Assembly (NCBI GenBank): GCA_037178675.1
Contig: JAYMGJ010000292.1
Location: 1 to 64,000, forward strand
Direction of reading: 5' to 3'
Source of the DNA: Scleroderma bovista
Lineage: Eukaryota > Basidiomycota > Agaricomycetes > Boletales > Sclerodermataceae
DNA: 64,000 bases
Program-made: the position numbers and the translations under genes
Notes under the pieces: generated by a model
Told to the model about the DNA's origin: nothing
The model's database searches: none
The model's input: only the letters and a program-made list of their open reading frames with translations
Shown here: piece after piece, positions 34,696-45,280 of the stretch
Layout of the letters: each line of letters begins with the position of its first letter
How positions within the stretch are numbered: position 1 is the first letter of the stretch

Positions 34696-34940
34696 TTGTA
34701 AATTAACCAGCACATGTTACTAGGTACTGAGGTGCGTGACCACATGATGCTTACATAAGCCCTCAGAGCGCACATACACAGTAGTATTTCCTATTAGTCA
34801 CTCAGTAGCTTGAACATCTACTGAGGGTAAGTAGTCCTACATACTCATTTCTACACATACTCACTTGTAGTAGTTACTACAGGTTACCAACTTCCTACCA
34901 CAGCTTCTGTCCTCTAGGTCCACTGCAGCAACCCCCAACA
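34696..34940 (+). repeat. Copia-type LTR K
   Basis: About 245 bp from TGTTGTAAATTAACC to CCCCAACA, with TGTTG/CAACA ends like the copia B LTR. It is preceded by TTTAAGGGAGCG, similar to the purine tracts before the A and B LTRs, which marks it as a 3' LTR. No pol sequence is found upstream, only the intron-rich locus, so the parent may be a nonautonomous element or the LTR may be solo. It resembles the insertion at 38179-38445 (shared TTACATAAGC and CAGTAGCTTG..CTACTGAGGGT). Confidence 0.58.
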
Positions 34941-34955
34941 CACTTTTTCCAAGAT

Positions 34956-36354
34956 AAGCAAGGCATAAGCATAGATGAGTAAGCATAGGGAGCATGAATA
35001 AGCTGCTGAGTAAAGGAATGAGTAAGCTGCATGACAAGATTGATTGGTAAGGGAGTGAGTCATCAGCTGAGTAATATACCAAAAATGCAAAAGGGATAGA
35101 GTAATACTGATGACAAGAGAGCATCAGTAAGCAAGGGATGAGTCACTACACAGCAGAAGGGAGTCATTGATGCACAGCCCAAGAAGTTTGATGGGACAAC
35201 AATGGGGAAGATCTGGGATTAATAGGGGGATTGATCCAAGACAGAACAGCCACAAAAAGGGTACCAGGGGTCCAGAGGTCTTTTGGGGGGTCAGCATACA
35301 CTAAGATGTAATGCATGTGTTCTAGCGCCACTGTAGCGCAACCATGGGCTCCCTTGATGAGCTCTCTTCTGGGAAAGAACAAGAGAGTGTTCTTCTTCCT
35401 AATAGCACTATAAAGTGGGGGTATAACTGTCATGGTGCTGGGGGACATCTTCTGAAAGCAGGGAAGCAGATAGAGTATTGAATTCAATGCATCCAGGAAA
35501 GCAAGATGAATGACAAAGGAAGATGGACATGGCAAGTATCTGGGAGGAAGGGACCATAGGCTGAGGGTTCAGGGGATACAGAGACGACCAAAGAAGACTT
35601 CTCAAGCTTGACAATAGACCTAAGGCGACCAAAGTATGTCCTTGATGCAGGACTAACGAGGAGAATGTGCTGACCAAGAACGAGGGGGACTGAGGGAGCA
35701 GGCTGGGAAGATATGTGCCAGGCAGTGCACAGGAACTCTGGGAGAGGCTTTCCTAAGAGCAGGACATAGTGGAGATCTGCAGCAATAGCAGAGAAATGAT
35801 CCAGAGAAAATATGGACTCCATAGTGAGCAATGAGATGAGTGTCTGGATTGCAGGGGGAAAATCTCCATGGGAAATGAACAGATTTATGTCGGAACTTGA
35901 CAGGCAGATAGACCATGCTCTAGGCTCTCTGATGGTATAGTCACATGCCTGATAGCTTCAGAAATGGTGGAGCTATTCAAAATATCGGAATGCTGGCACT
36001 GGGCACCTAAAAAATGACATTTGGGTGCTAAAATCATTTCTTCTCTTCTTTCCTTTGTTTCTCCTTCAATTCTTCAGCTTCTTCGCTCATTCTTGTATGG
36101 GAGTTGGACTGCAATTGTGTGCATTCCTTTCTCATACCATAATACACGTTATTCCTTCAGTTCTTCTGCTTCTTGGCAATTCTTGTGCGAGTGATGACTG
36201 TCAGCGTTGGCATTCATCTCTTGCATCAGGATAGTCTTCTTGTGCAATAGATGGCTATGATGAGGGTCTGTCATGCTTATCCTTCACATAAGGATCATTC
36301 AATATAGACATTATCTTCCATGTTCACTGTACCAAACCTGTTTGGTGCATGACA
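34956..36354 (-). repeat. Truncated F-family LTR
   Basis: It starts within the AAGCAAGG.ATAAGC region of the F LTR (equivalent to about 18256) and continues to the regular end TTTGGTGCATGACA. About 670 bp of the other end are missing, at the place where LTR K is joined. The LTR ORF is present at 35484-35822 on the minus strand. There are many transitions relative to the F copies. To its right, at 36355, the tandem repeats of the KDZ region begin. Confidence 0.87.
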
Positions 36355-36950
36355 GCAGATGGATATCTACCTGTGGGATATGCAGAGGTTTTCCAATGAT
36401 GGTGCCTGTAGCATATTTCCAGCAGATGCTAGTGAATTGACTATAAACAACTGTTCCCACATACTATAATGGCTATCCATCTTGATTGCCATCTATCCAT
36501 GGATGGATATCTGCCTGCAGGGATATGTGGAGGTTTTCCAATGGAGGTTCTGGTAGCATATTGAAGGCAAAGGTTTGTGTATTAATTATAACAAACTGCT
36601 CCCACATAATATAATAATTATCCTTCTTGACTGCCATCTATCTGCAGATGGATATCTACCTGCAGGATATGTGGAGATTTTCCAATGAGGGTGCCTGTAG
36701 CATATTGAAAGCAGAGGTTAGTGAATTGACTATAAACAACTGTTCCCACATACTATAATGGCTATCCATCTTGACTGCCATCTATCCATGGATGGATATC
36801 TGCCTGCAGGGATATGTGGAGGTTTTCCAATGAGGGTTCCAGTAGCATATTGAAGGCAGAGGTTTGTGTATTAATTATAAAAAACTGCTCCCACATAATA
36901 TAATAATTATCCTTCTTGACCCCCATCCAACTGCAGATGGATATCTGCCT
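36355..36950. repeat. Alternating A-B-A-B tandem repeat before KDZ gene
   Basis: Four units of about 146 bp, each starting GATGGATATCTRCCTGCAGG and containing GAGGTTTTCCAATG and CTCCCACATA.TATAAT. Units 1 and 3 are closest to each other (CTATAAACAACTGTTCCC), as are units 2 and 4 (ATTAATTATAA..AACTGCTCCC). The true period is therefore about 292 bp, formed by duplication of a dimer. A fifth partial unit runs into the KDZ coding region. No coding is seen. Confidence 0.86.
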
Positions 36951-36986
36951 ACAGTGCATATTTTGGATACCTGGACAACACCATTT

Positions 36987-39402
36987 CATCTTGATGGGTC
37001 AAACAGAAATCATCTTGTCAAAACCACTGTGCTGTAAATCAAGCAAATGTAAATTGGTCTAATCTCCATGCCACTGGCATAGGGGCCACTGCCTGTGCAA
37101 GGCATGGTTGTTTTGTGCCCCATTCTGTAGTGGATTTTTATAAAGGGGAGCAGTGTGTCAAAACCCTTTATATATCAGAAGACAACTATACTGATGTACC
37201 AGAACTTAGGCAAAAAAATATTGATTACTCCATCTGTCAAGCACTTTCATATAACTCTGCAGGAATCACTAAAGCTCTCATTATTTATGATGTGGCTTGC
37301 CAGTGGTATGTGAAGTTTGCTCGGAGGGTAGAAGCATGTCCAGCCCTTCAGATCCCTGATGACATGGACATTGTCCCAGCAGTTGGCAAATTCCATCTCA
37401 GTGCCCATAAGTTGGATTGTTTTGCATGGTTTAGTCTCGTGTTCATGCAGGGAGCTGGTCATATTGATGGTGAAATTTTGGAGACCCTCTGGGCCCCATT
37501 TAACAAGGTCTCTCCTATGGCCCAATCCATGAGCCTGGCCCATAGACAGGAGGTATATGATGATCATATGAGAGACTCAAACTGGAAGAAACTGGTTGGG
37601 ATAGGTTTATTTTTCTCTGTCTTTTAATTTGCACGAACTAATTCCTTGATTCCACAGTCAAATCTCTATGCAAGAAATATCAAGCAGCTTGTGATGGTGT
37701 AAATTTGACCGGAGGCCCCTTTGAAGAGCTTACAGCTTCCTTGGATCCAAACAAAGTGGAAGAGTGGCAGAGAGCAGCTGATGATGCAGCATCCCAAAGG
37801 GGTGATGCCCTGGATATTTACAAACTCAAAATGGAAAAAGGTTAGCCACCAGTTCTTGTCTCGACCATGGGAAAACTTGACTTATCTATCCATCCTTTCA
37901 GCACCTACCTTGGCTGAAATGAGACTGCAGTTAACGGAGTTGAGCCTATCTGTCAATGGCAGGGATGGATCAGTGGCTTGGTTGGTAGAGGGGATCAATA
38001 TAGAGGAAGTGCAGTAGGCATCTTTCATATACCAACCTTACATTTCTGGTGGCTGATATTTTGACAGGGATGCCTTGAGGTCCAAGATTTGCCTTCTGCC
38101 TACTACTCCATCTGCTACACAAAGGACTGCTGTTGCAGAGAAGCAACAAAGACTGCTTGTGTTGGAGATAAACAGAACTGTTGTGGTATATTTACCTACT
38201 TACATAAGCATGCATCGCACTACAGTAGAGTCCTAGTACCATAGTTCCCTCAGTAGCTTGCCAGACTACTGAGGGTGAGTACCTTCCTACTAACCACTTT
38301 CCTACTTACTGATACCTTGTAGTTACCTACAGGTATATACTAATATAACAGTAGCTTGCCAGACTACTGAGGTTACCTACAGCTCCTTCTCCCTTCTTCT
38401 ACAGGCTAGACCTTCCCTGTGCAGACCACCACCTTTCTATAGCTTGCTAGAATCATGAAGTTCCACAATTCTTGTGAGCATTTTATTGATGTGGTGGAGG
38501 CAGAGGACATTTTTGCCCTGCAAGATGACCCTGAATTTTGTGCAGATGAAATTGGAGGCCTTGATGAGGACTTTTGGCAAAGTTCAGCAGTTGAGGATGA
38601 ACAGCCAGAGGATGAGGATGGTGATATTTTCCCAGAGAGTCAGGGATTGTGGATGCCATCCTCTATTGGGATCCAGACCACTCCTGCAGCAGGCTGGGAG
38701 GATTTGATTAAAGAGGAGTTGCAACTTCGAATTGGGCAAGCTAATGATTCGCTACAGAGGTTTAGGACACACCTGGGGGAAAAGTCGGTCCTGTATAGGA
38801 TTTATGTCTGGAGTTCAACTTCAGTGCAAACTGACACAAGGGCAAGGAATGATATCCAAAAGATTGGATTGTCAATAGGGATGTCCACAGCTATCAAAGG
38901 GCTCAGAATGCCATGGTGAATCTGGGGGCTTCTGACAGCATTTTGGCAAAGTATCAGGTTTTGTCCTGTGAAGATTTGGTTCTTCTGTGGGACATGACTG
39001 AGGAGAACAGGGTTGGTCAAGGATCTGAGATGCTACCTTGGTTCTGGCAGGTTGGGGGGATGAATACAGATCCCAGGTCTGAATGGGATGACAAATGTGA
39101 GTTGTCTGCAATTGCAAAGGCATGACTGGAAGTCCAGTGACATCTGTAAAGTTTTAAGGGTCAGTTGGCTGAAGGCAAAGGCAAGGTATGATAGATGGAG
39201 TGAGAAACTCAGAATGGTACAACACGAGATGTTCTGGACCATTCTATGGTTCAGACATCAGGAAAAGGAGTGGGAGAGAAGGTTTACAGTGAACACACAG
39301 CCTGTGCATCAGGCATATGCTGCAAAGCAGCAGGCCCTTTGGGGAAATTTTGTGAAGAAGGCTGAGGAGGGTTTCAAAGGGAAAATGGCTGCATTTGGCT
39401 AG
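36987..39402 (+). pseudogene. KDZ-family DNA transposase with introns, broken
   Basis: It starts at HLDGSNRNHLVKTTV, then a frame shift near 37033, then WSNLHATGIGATACARHGCF and the core blocks IIYDVACQWYVKF, VGKFHLSAHKLDCF and GAGHIDGEILETLWAPFN, typical of Kyakuja-Dileera-Zisupton transposases. Four GT-AG introns restore the frame: 37605-37657, 37841-37901, 38014-38067 and 39097-39151 (53-61 nt). An LTR-like insertion (38179-38445) splits the gene in the middle. A one-base shift occurs near 38865. The C-terminal part has MLPWFWQVGG, WLKAKARYDRWSEKL and VQHEMFWTILWF. It ends at TAG 39400-39402. The N-terminal Cys-rich CxC region of the family is missing, replaced by tandem repeats, so the copy is 5' truncated. 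Confidence 0.87.
38179..38445 (+). repeat. LTR-like insertion in KDZ gene
   Basis: It begins TGTTGTGGTATATTTACC and shares the TTACATAAGC and CAGTAGCTTGCCAGACTACTGAGG motifs with LTR K (34696-34940); the second motif occurs twice. Flanks AGAAC and AGAAT could be a 5-bp target duplication with one transition. Removing the insertion joins NRI to MKFHNSCEHF in a sensible KDZ frame. The right end does not have the expected CAACA, so the end is approximate. Confidence 0.5.
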
Positions 39403-39716
39403 TCTGCATTTCCCCTTGCTTCATAACAATGTGTGTTAGTTTGGCTAAGTTTGGCCAGTTGCATGAACCAAATGATGTGTTTACAAGTTGGCTTTGTGGC
39501 CCATACTGTTTCTGCATGATTGAGTTGCACTGGCCAGAACAGTCTCTGCCACTTGTGGTATTGAGGTTGCGGACCAGTCTCCCTTGCATGAAAAAATGCC
39601 ATCCGGCCAGTGGAAGATTTACAGACAACGTCTAGTTGGGCCCAGGCAGCCACAGCTGGGCTACAAGAGAAGGTGTGTGTTGGCCTTCATCCCCACATGG
39701 CAGCCTGCATGCCTGT
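39403..39716. other. Region between KDZ gene and LTR, no gene seen
   Basis: The stretch has no open frame of note, no repeat and no recognised motif. It is probably the 3' flank of the KDZ transposon. I could not find an inverted terminal repeat partner for it on the other side of the KDZ gene. Confidence 0.4.
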
Positions 39717-41541
39717 TGTGAGTCAAAGTGTGGGTTTAGGTCGAAACAACAACCAAAACACAACACCAATAGACAAAGAAAGAGTAGTGATTTGCCTATG
39801 CGGAATCCAGATAGGAGGTGGGTTGAAATTGGGGGTGCTACACAGAGAGGAAAGTGCAGCAAGGGAACAGCGATGCCTCAGACGTCCAGAGGCAAGGAAG
39901 ATTGACTAGTATGAAGCCTAGACTCCGCTTGAGCCTAGTCAGAAGAATAGATCTTGAATAACTTGGATAAACTTGACGATAATGAGCCTTTAGACCTTCA
40001 CTGAAGCCTACAAGGACTCAAGGACTTGAAGAGATACAACAGAGGGAGACTGAGAGAGGAATAATTTCATACTATTGGGTCTCTTTTCACTGGGCTGAGC
40101 CCAGGGGGTTTAAATACACGAGGGGGGTGCAGCATAAAGTACAAAAAGAGAAGGGAGTAAGCAGAATTTGTCAAGGATTGGTAAGGGATTGGTAAGAGCT
40201 TTGTAAGGGGTTTGTAAGCGATCAGTAAGCATGGGATAAGCAGGAATGAGTAAGCATAGGGAGCATGAATAAGCTGCTGAGTAAAGGAATGAGTAAGCTG
40301 CATGACAAGATTGATTAGTAAGGGAGTGAGTCATCAGCTGAGTAATATATCAAAAATGCGAAAGGGATAGAGTAATACTGATGACAAGAGAGCATCAGTA
40401 AGCAAGGGATGAGTCACTGCACAGCAGAAGGAGTCATTGATGCACAGCCTAAGAAGTTTGATGGGGGGCTGTGTACCATCAGGAATTTGATGGGACAAGA
40501 ATGGGGAAGATCTGAGATAAATAGGGGGATTGATCCGAGACAAAACAGCCACAAGAAGGGTACCAGGGGTCCAGAGGTCTTTTGGGGGGTCAGCATACAC
40601 TAAGGTATAGTGCATGTGTTCTAATGCCACTGAAGTGCAACCATGGGCTCCCTTGATGAGCTCTCTTCTGGGAAAGAACAAGAGAGGGTTCTTCTTCCTA
40701 ATAGCACTATAAAGTGGGGGCATAACTGTCATGGTGCTGGGGGACGTCGTCTGAAAGTAGGGAAGTGGATAGAGTATTGAATTTGACACATCCAGGGAAG
40801 CAAGACGAATGACAGAGGAAGATGGACATGGCAAGTATCTGGGAGGAAGGGACCATAGGCTGAGGGCTCAGGGGAAACAGAGACGACCAGAGAAGACTTC
40901 TCAAGCTTGACAATAGACCTAAGATGACCAAAGTACGTCCTTGACACAGGACTGACAAGGAGAACGCGCTGACCGAGAATGAGAGGGACTGAGGGAGCAG
41001 GCTGGGAAGATATGTGCCAGGCAGTGCACAGGAACTCTGGGAGAGGCTGTCCTAAGAGCAGGACATAGTGGAGATCTGCAGCAATAGCAGAGAAATGATC
41101 CAGAGAAAATATGGACTCCATAGTGAGCGATGAGACAAACATCTGGATTTCAGGGGGAATATCTCCATGGGAAATGAATGGATTCATGTCGGAACTTGAC
41201 AGGCAGATAGACCACACTCTGGGCTCTCTGACAGTATAGTCACCTGCCTGATAGCTTCAGAAACGGTGGAGATATTCAAAATATCAGAATGCTGGCACTG
41301 GGCACCTAAAAATGACATTTGGGCACTAAAAATTGTTTCTTCTCTTTCTCCTTCATTTCTCCATCAATTCTTCAGCTTCTTTGATCGTTCTGGTATGGGA
41401 GTTGGACTGCAGAAGGGTGCATTCCTTTCTCATACCATAATTGATGTTATTCCTCCAGTTTCTTCTGCTTCTTGGTGGTTCTTGTGTGAGGGATGACTCC
41501 CGGTGAAAACTGGATCCCACCCTGTGCGACCTGGTATGACC

Positions 41542-42009
41542 AGATGTGAGAGTAATACCGAAATCACGAAAGATCATAATTTACAGATAGAATGGCAAGA
41601 ATCTCACATTGTTTTTCGGACGGGGCTGCACTTCCTGCGACCATGTCGCACTTTCTTTTCCATAGTCATAACAAGTTGTATTCCATCATAATTTAGCTAC
41701 TCTACAATTCCTCTATACGATCTGACCATTTATGACTGCTCATGAGTTTTCCGACATATGACCATTTCTGATTTTCGTACACCAGCAGATTACTAAGCAC
41801 GCACAACTATTATACAGGTAGGACAGCGAATACAGCAGTGGCCGCATACGATGCAGGACTCATACACGGGGGCGGGGGAGCTTGTATACGAGAGGGTAAT
41901 GGTGCGGGAAGGCTCGTAAAGTTCCAAGATGCCTGGATGGCCTAGTATACCGTGCCTTCAGAAATCGAATCTTTGACCCACGCATCGCTCGCAACCTGAA
42001 GGGGATAGA
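41542..42009. other. Left subterminal region of H, no gene
   Basis: Between the left inverted repeat and the end of the first minus-strand gene I see no coding sequence. The part up to 41760 is AT-rich with runs such as CATATGACCATTT. It probably holds transposase-binding sites; no clear repeated motif was found. Confidence 0.35.
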
Positions 42010-44169
42010 TTAAGCGCACCGGACAGCCAAATGGCAGCCCGGCGATAGGATCAAATGCACCAATTTGCTCGCTTCTTCATCATATGCCTGACCAGAACGT
42101 GAATGGGATACGAACCACCCAAAATTGAAAAGAAAATCACTTACCTTGCGTTGCTCAGGACAAAGTTCCTTGTAGTACAATTGGAATTCTTCTGTGGTTC
42201 CGTTTGGATTTAATTTGCGTTTCCATCGCAGCGCACACAGGTTCCTAAGCAAAAGAGGTTAGCAACTAAATGTCAGACATGGCAATACGTACCATCCATT
42301 CTTTGTGGGGCTTACACGCATCTTCTTGGATCCAGATGGTTTTGTGGACTTGCCTGCTGGTACTGGAACAGGCACCAGACTGTTCACGGGCACTGGTACT
42401 GGTGGCAGTGCTGGTAGACTAGTTGGCGGAGAGGCCATGAAGGGCACTATGGAGGATCCTGCAACTTCAACAGGTGCAGGTGTCGGAGGAATTGTCGTTG
42501 GTTTTTCAGAGGGAGCGAATGGAGGATTGGGTGTGCCATCTTTGGCGGCAATGGGGTTGGTGGGCACAGCTGCAGAGGGGGGAGGCACATGTTGGTCTTC
42601 GGCTCCATGACGCTTTGTGGAAGTTTGGGTTCTTGTGCGATGGGGACTCCCTAGCCTGCAGTGGTCGTGTGTGTGGCCGACTCTCGTGCCACAAATCCTG
42701 CGCGCCTTAATGACAATCTGGGTTGCCACGCCTTAGTATATTGTACTCTGCTCGAGGACAACTTACAGAGGATCAGCAATAATTTTCTTGGTGGGCATTT
42801 CAGAGGTGCCACAGGGTGCAACGTTCTCCTTGTTCGTGTTAATGTCTTCCATTTGCGTGACACGGGCCTCGGGTATATTGGTTGGTGTTTCTATGGCGTT
42901 CTTGGCTGCTGGTGCCTCGATACATCTAGTCGTCATCTGGGTAGTTGTGCATGTAGTCAGGTAAAGTCCATCGTCGCTGATTGTATCTCCTTGTGCATGT
43001 GGTTAGTAATGCTGCTCGTCAATAAAACGAAACATACCATTTCCAAGCTGTGTGTTGGTATCAACTGTCTTATGCGCTGTTCACCATCAGTATATTGCTC
43101 GTCTGTGTAGAGTAATTTACCTGATGAAACCTCGACTGTATCGAGACTCTTCTTCATGTGCTTTCCCTTCTGCACAGATTGGCCTTCAGTTTCGTCCTCA
43201 TCCTCACTACTTTCATCCTCTGTCTTGATGCGTTTCCCTCGGGGCTTCACAGAACCATCGGCATTGAAACGCCTTGTATACCATGTTGAATACGTAGTGC
43301 TCGCCAGGTGGTCAAGTTTCCAGCCATCATTTGTGAATGTGAAGAGTGGGAAACTCTTCTCCATGATGTGGTGAAAGAGTTCTCGCCCAGACGTTCCCAA
43401 CTTTCCCCCAAGTTTTTGGCGCGAGATTCCATTGGAGAAGCTCCTCCCAAGCGCCACGTGCACGCTTGCGAATTTCTTTCAGTACAGTTCTAATTGGAGG
43501 CTTACCCTCGTCATCCTCTAAATACCCATATCTCCCACGTGGATTCTGTCCTGCCTCAGGAGACATCAACCAGGCATGCCAGTCTTCTTGAGTCCAAAAG
43601 CGGATCGCAGGATGCATTTCAGGTGTTGGACGAGAGGATTGGCTGGTCAAGGATGGTTTCAATGTGGCCATGTTAAACTGTAGAGGGTCTGCAGTGTCTG
43701 CTTGAGGGAACTGCACGGCATTTGCGAGCATTTCAAACGCAAATCTATGTGATGTTCCGTATCAACCTCATTAGAACCAGAAGTACCTAATCACTTACTT
43801 CATGGTATCACGTTCTGTAGTGAGTCTGACGATTTGTATTTCCATTGCCCGCTCCCTGTCCTGCCAGGTACCCTATATGCATGCAAAAAACATTGAATTT
43901 GTTAGAAATATATAAGAAAGACTTACTTGAAACATAGTAGGACAAGGTGGACAACCATTTGCAGAGTAGGATGGTGCTGCCATCTCCTGGAACAGATCGC
44001 CCTCTGGACAGGGGCGGAGATGCGTATTCGACATGTGAGATCTTGTAGCAAAAGGGGACTCTGTCAACAACAGACTGTCCTGAGGATCAAGAGAAGTGTT
44101 TCTGGATGGAACATTGACTGGTGTTTCGAAGTTGAACGAGCCTGCTGACTTGGTCAATGGGGTGTACAT
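42010..44169 (-). pseudogene. Second minus-strand gene of H, unknown function
   Basis: ATG at 44169 (MYTPLTKSAG). Introns 43873-43926, 43745-43798 and 42088-42144 (54-57 nt) have GTAAGT-type donors and restore the frame. The middle exon reads KFAFEMLANAVQFPQAD, then FWTQEDWHAWLMSPEAG. A one-base shift in a run of five G near 43410 separates this from GRELFHHIMEKSFPLFTF, WYTRRFNADGSVKPRGKRIK and an acidic stretch. A Pro/Thr-rich part around 42330-42650 precedes the final exons (WKRKLNPNGTTEEFQLYY..CPEQRK, AYDEEASKL), ending at TAA 42010-42012. I do not know the family. Such genes next to Plavaka-like transposases suggest a DNA-binding partner; that is inference. Confidence 0.55.
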
Positions 44170-44295
44170 GGTGGTAGTAGGGGAGCAACTGGATTATTAC
44201 ATAACAAATCATACCAAATTGGGTCGTCGTTCTTGAAATTTCTCTAAGTCCAGACTTCGTCGAATCGTCCTACTGACTTCCCTGAGTCTACTACT

Positions 44296-45129
44296 ATGGC
44301 TTCCAAGACCATTGAACCTGTCCTGGCCACAGACAACGTTGTCATTCTAGAGGTTGATAACCTCCTTTCAGGCTGGCCTACTTATATCGTTGATTTCACC
44401 CCCAAGAAGACCGGCCCAGTTGTAAGCCAATACCTTGTTGCCAGGCGCATCTCAACTCATCGCATTCACACAGAAAATTTCTTCTTCGTCTCAAGGACTC
44501 GGTTCCATACCAACCAGACCGAGAGGATTTAGATAGTGATGAGGAGGAGAACGGCAACAAAGGTTTGTTAACTAGCATATATGCATTGATTATGGCGCTC
44601 ACATGCAGTAGTGACGAACAACAAGCGAGCCCTCCCCCCACCGGGGGCCTCCCTTATGGCTACTATAGAACCATGCACTGTTGAGTACATCACTCTCAGT
44701 GTCATACCCCTTCAAGCCAATGTGACTGCTGTTGTCCTTCATGGCGTTTTTAAGGATGGTTCCCAGGCCATTCGCAAGCGCAAAGCGAAAGAAGCATTCA
44801 AGTTTCCCAATGAAATTCCATGGCCTCCATATTGGTCTCGTGCATTCCGTTCTGTGCCAGTGAACTCACCAACTACTGCCCTCGAGATGGTCAGGACTTT
44901 TGCGGCACCTATTCAACCCAGTACTTCTCCTGTTTCGACTCAAGCAGCTAACTGTGCAACTGTGGATGAAGACCCTGTGGTTTCTGCGAAGGAAGGCCAA
45001 GCAATTCCGGGAGCACAACTGATCGTGCAAGCGACAGATGAAGATGAAGATGACGAGTTTGAGGACAAGGAAGACAGTGAGTGCGAGGACGAGGAAGATG
45101 GTGAGTGTGAGGACGAGGAAGATGAATAG
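44296..45129 (+). pseudogene. Plus-strand gene of H with acidic tail
   Basis: ATG at 44296 (MASKTIEPVLATDNVV). After about 60 codons the frame must change (near 44470) to continue as FLLRLKDSVPYQPDREDLDSD. Then comes an intron with donor GTTTGT near 44565 and acceptor CATGCAG near 44610, then ITLSVIPLQANVTAVVLHGV, a basic RKRKAKEAFKFP and WPPYWSRAFRSVP. The last 35 residues are an almost pure Asp/Glu tail with three copies of SECEDEED-like units. The function is unknown; basic plus acidic composition suggests a nuclear protein. It diverges in transcription from the second minus gene, with about 125 bp between their starts, which could be a shared promoter. Confidence 0.45.
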
Positions 45130-45280
45130 ATTGCATGGTTTGGAACGAACTTTCTTGAAGGACTTCATTCGCCAGGACGCTTGTACTTATATCTGTGCCC
45201 GCCCCGCATCCAAGGACTTTATAACATAGAAAATGCATTCATTCGTGTCGTATTCAATGCTGTACAATACATGTTACAAT

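Noticed and set aside
38014..38067. Stop codon in the KDZ gene after IEEVQ
   Set aside because: The sequence is a regular 54-nt intron; splicing it restores the frame into DALRSKI, so the apparent stop is intronic.
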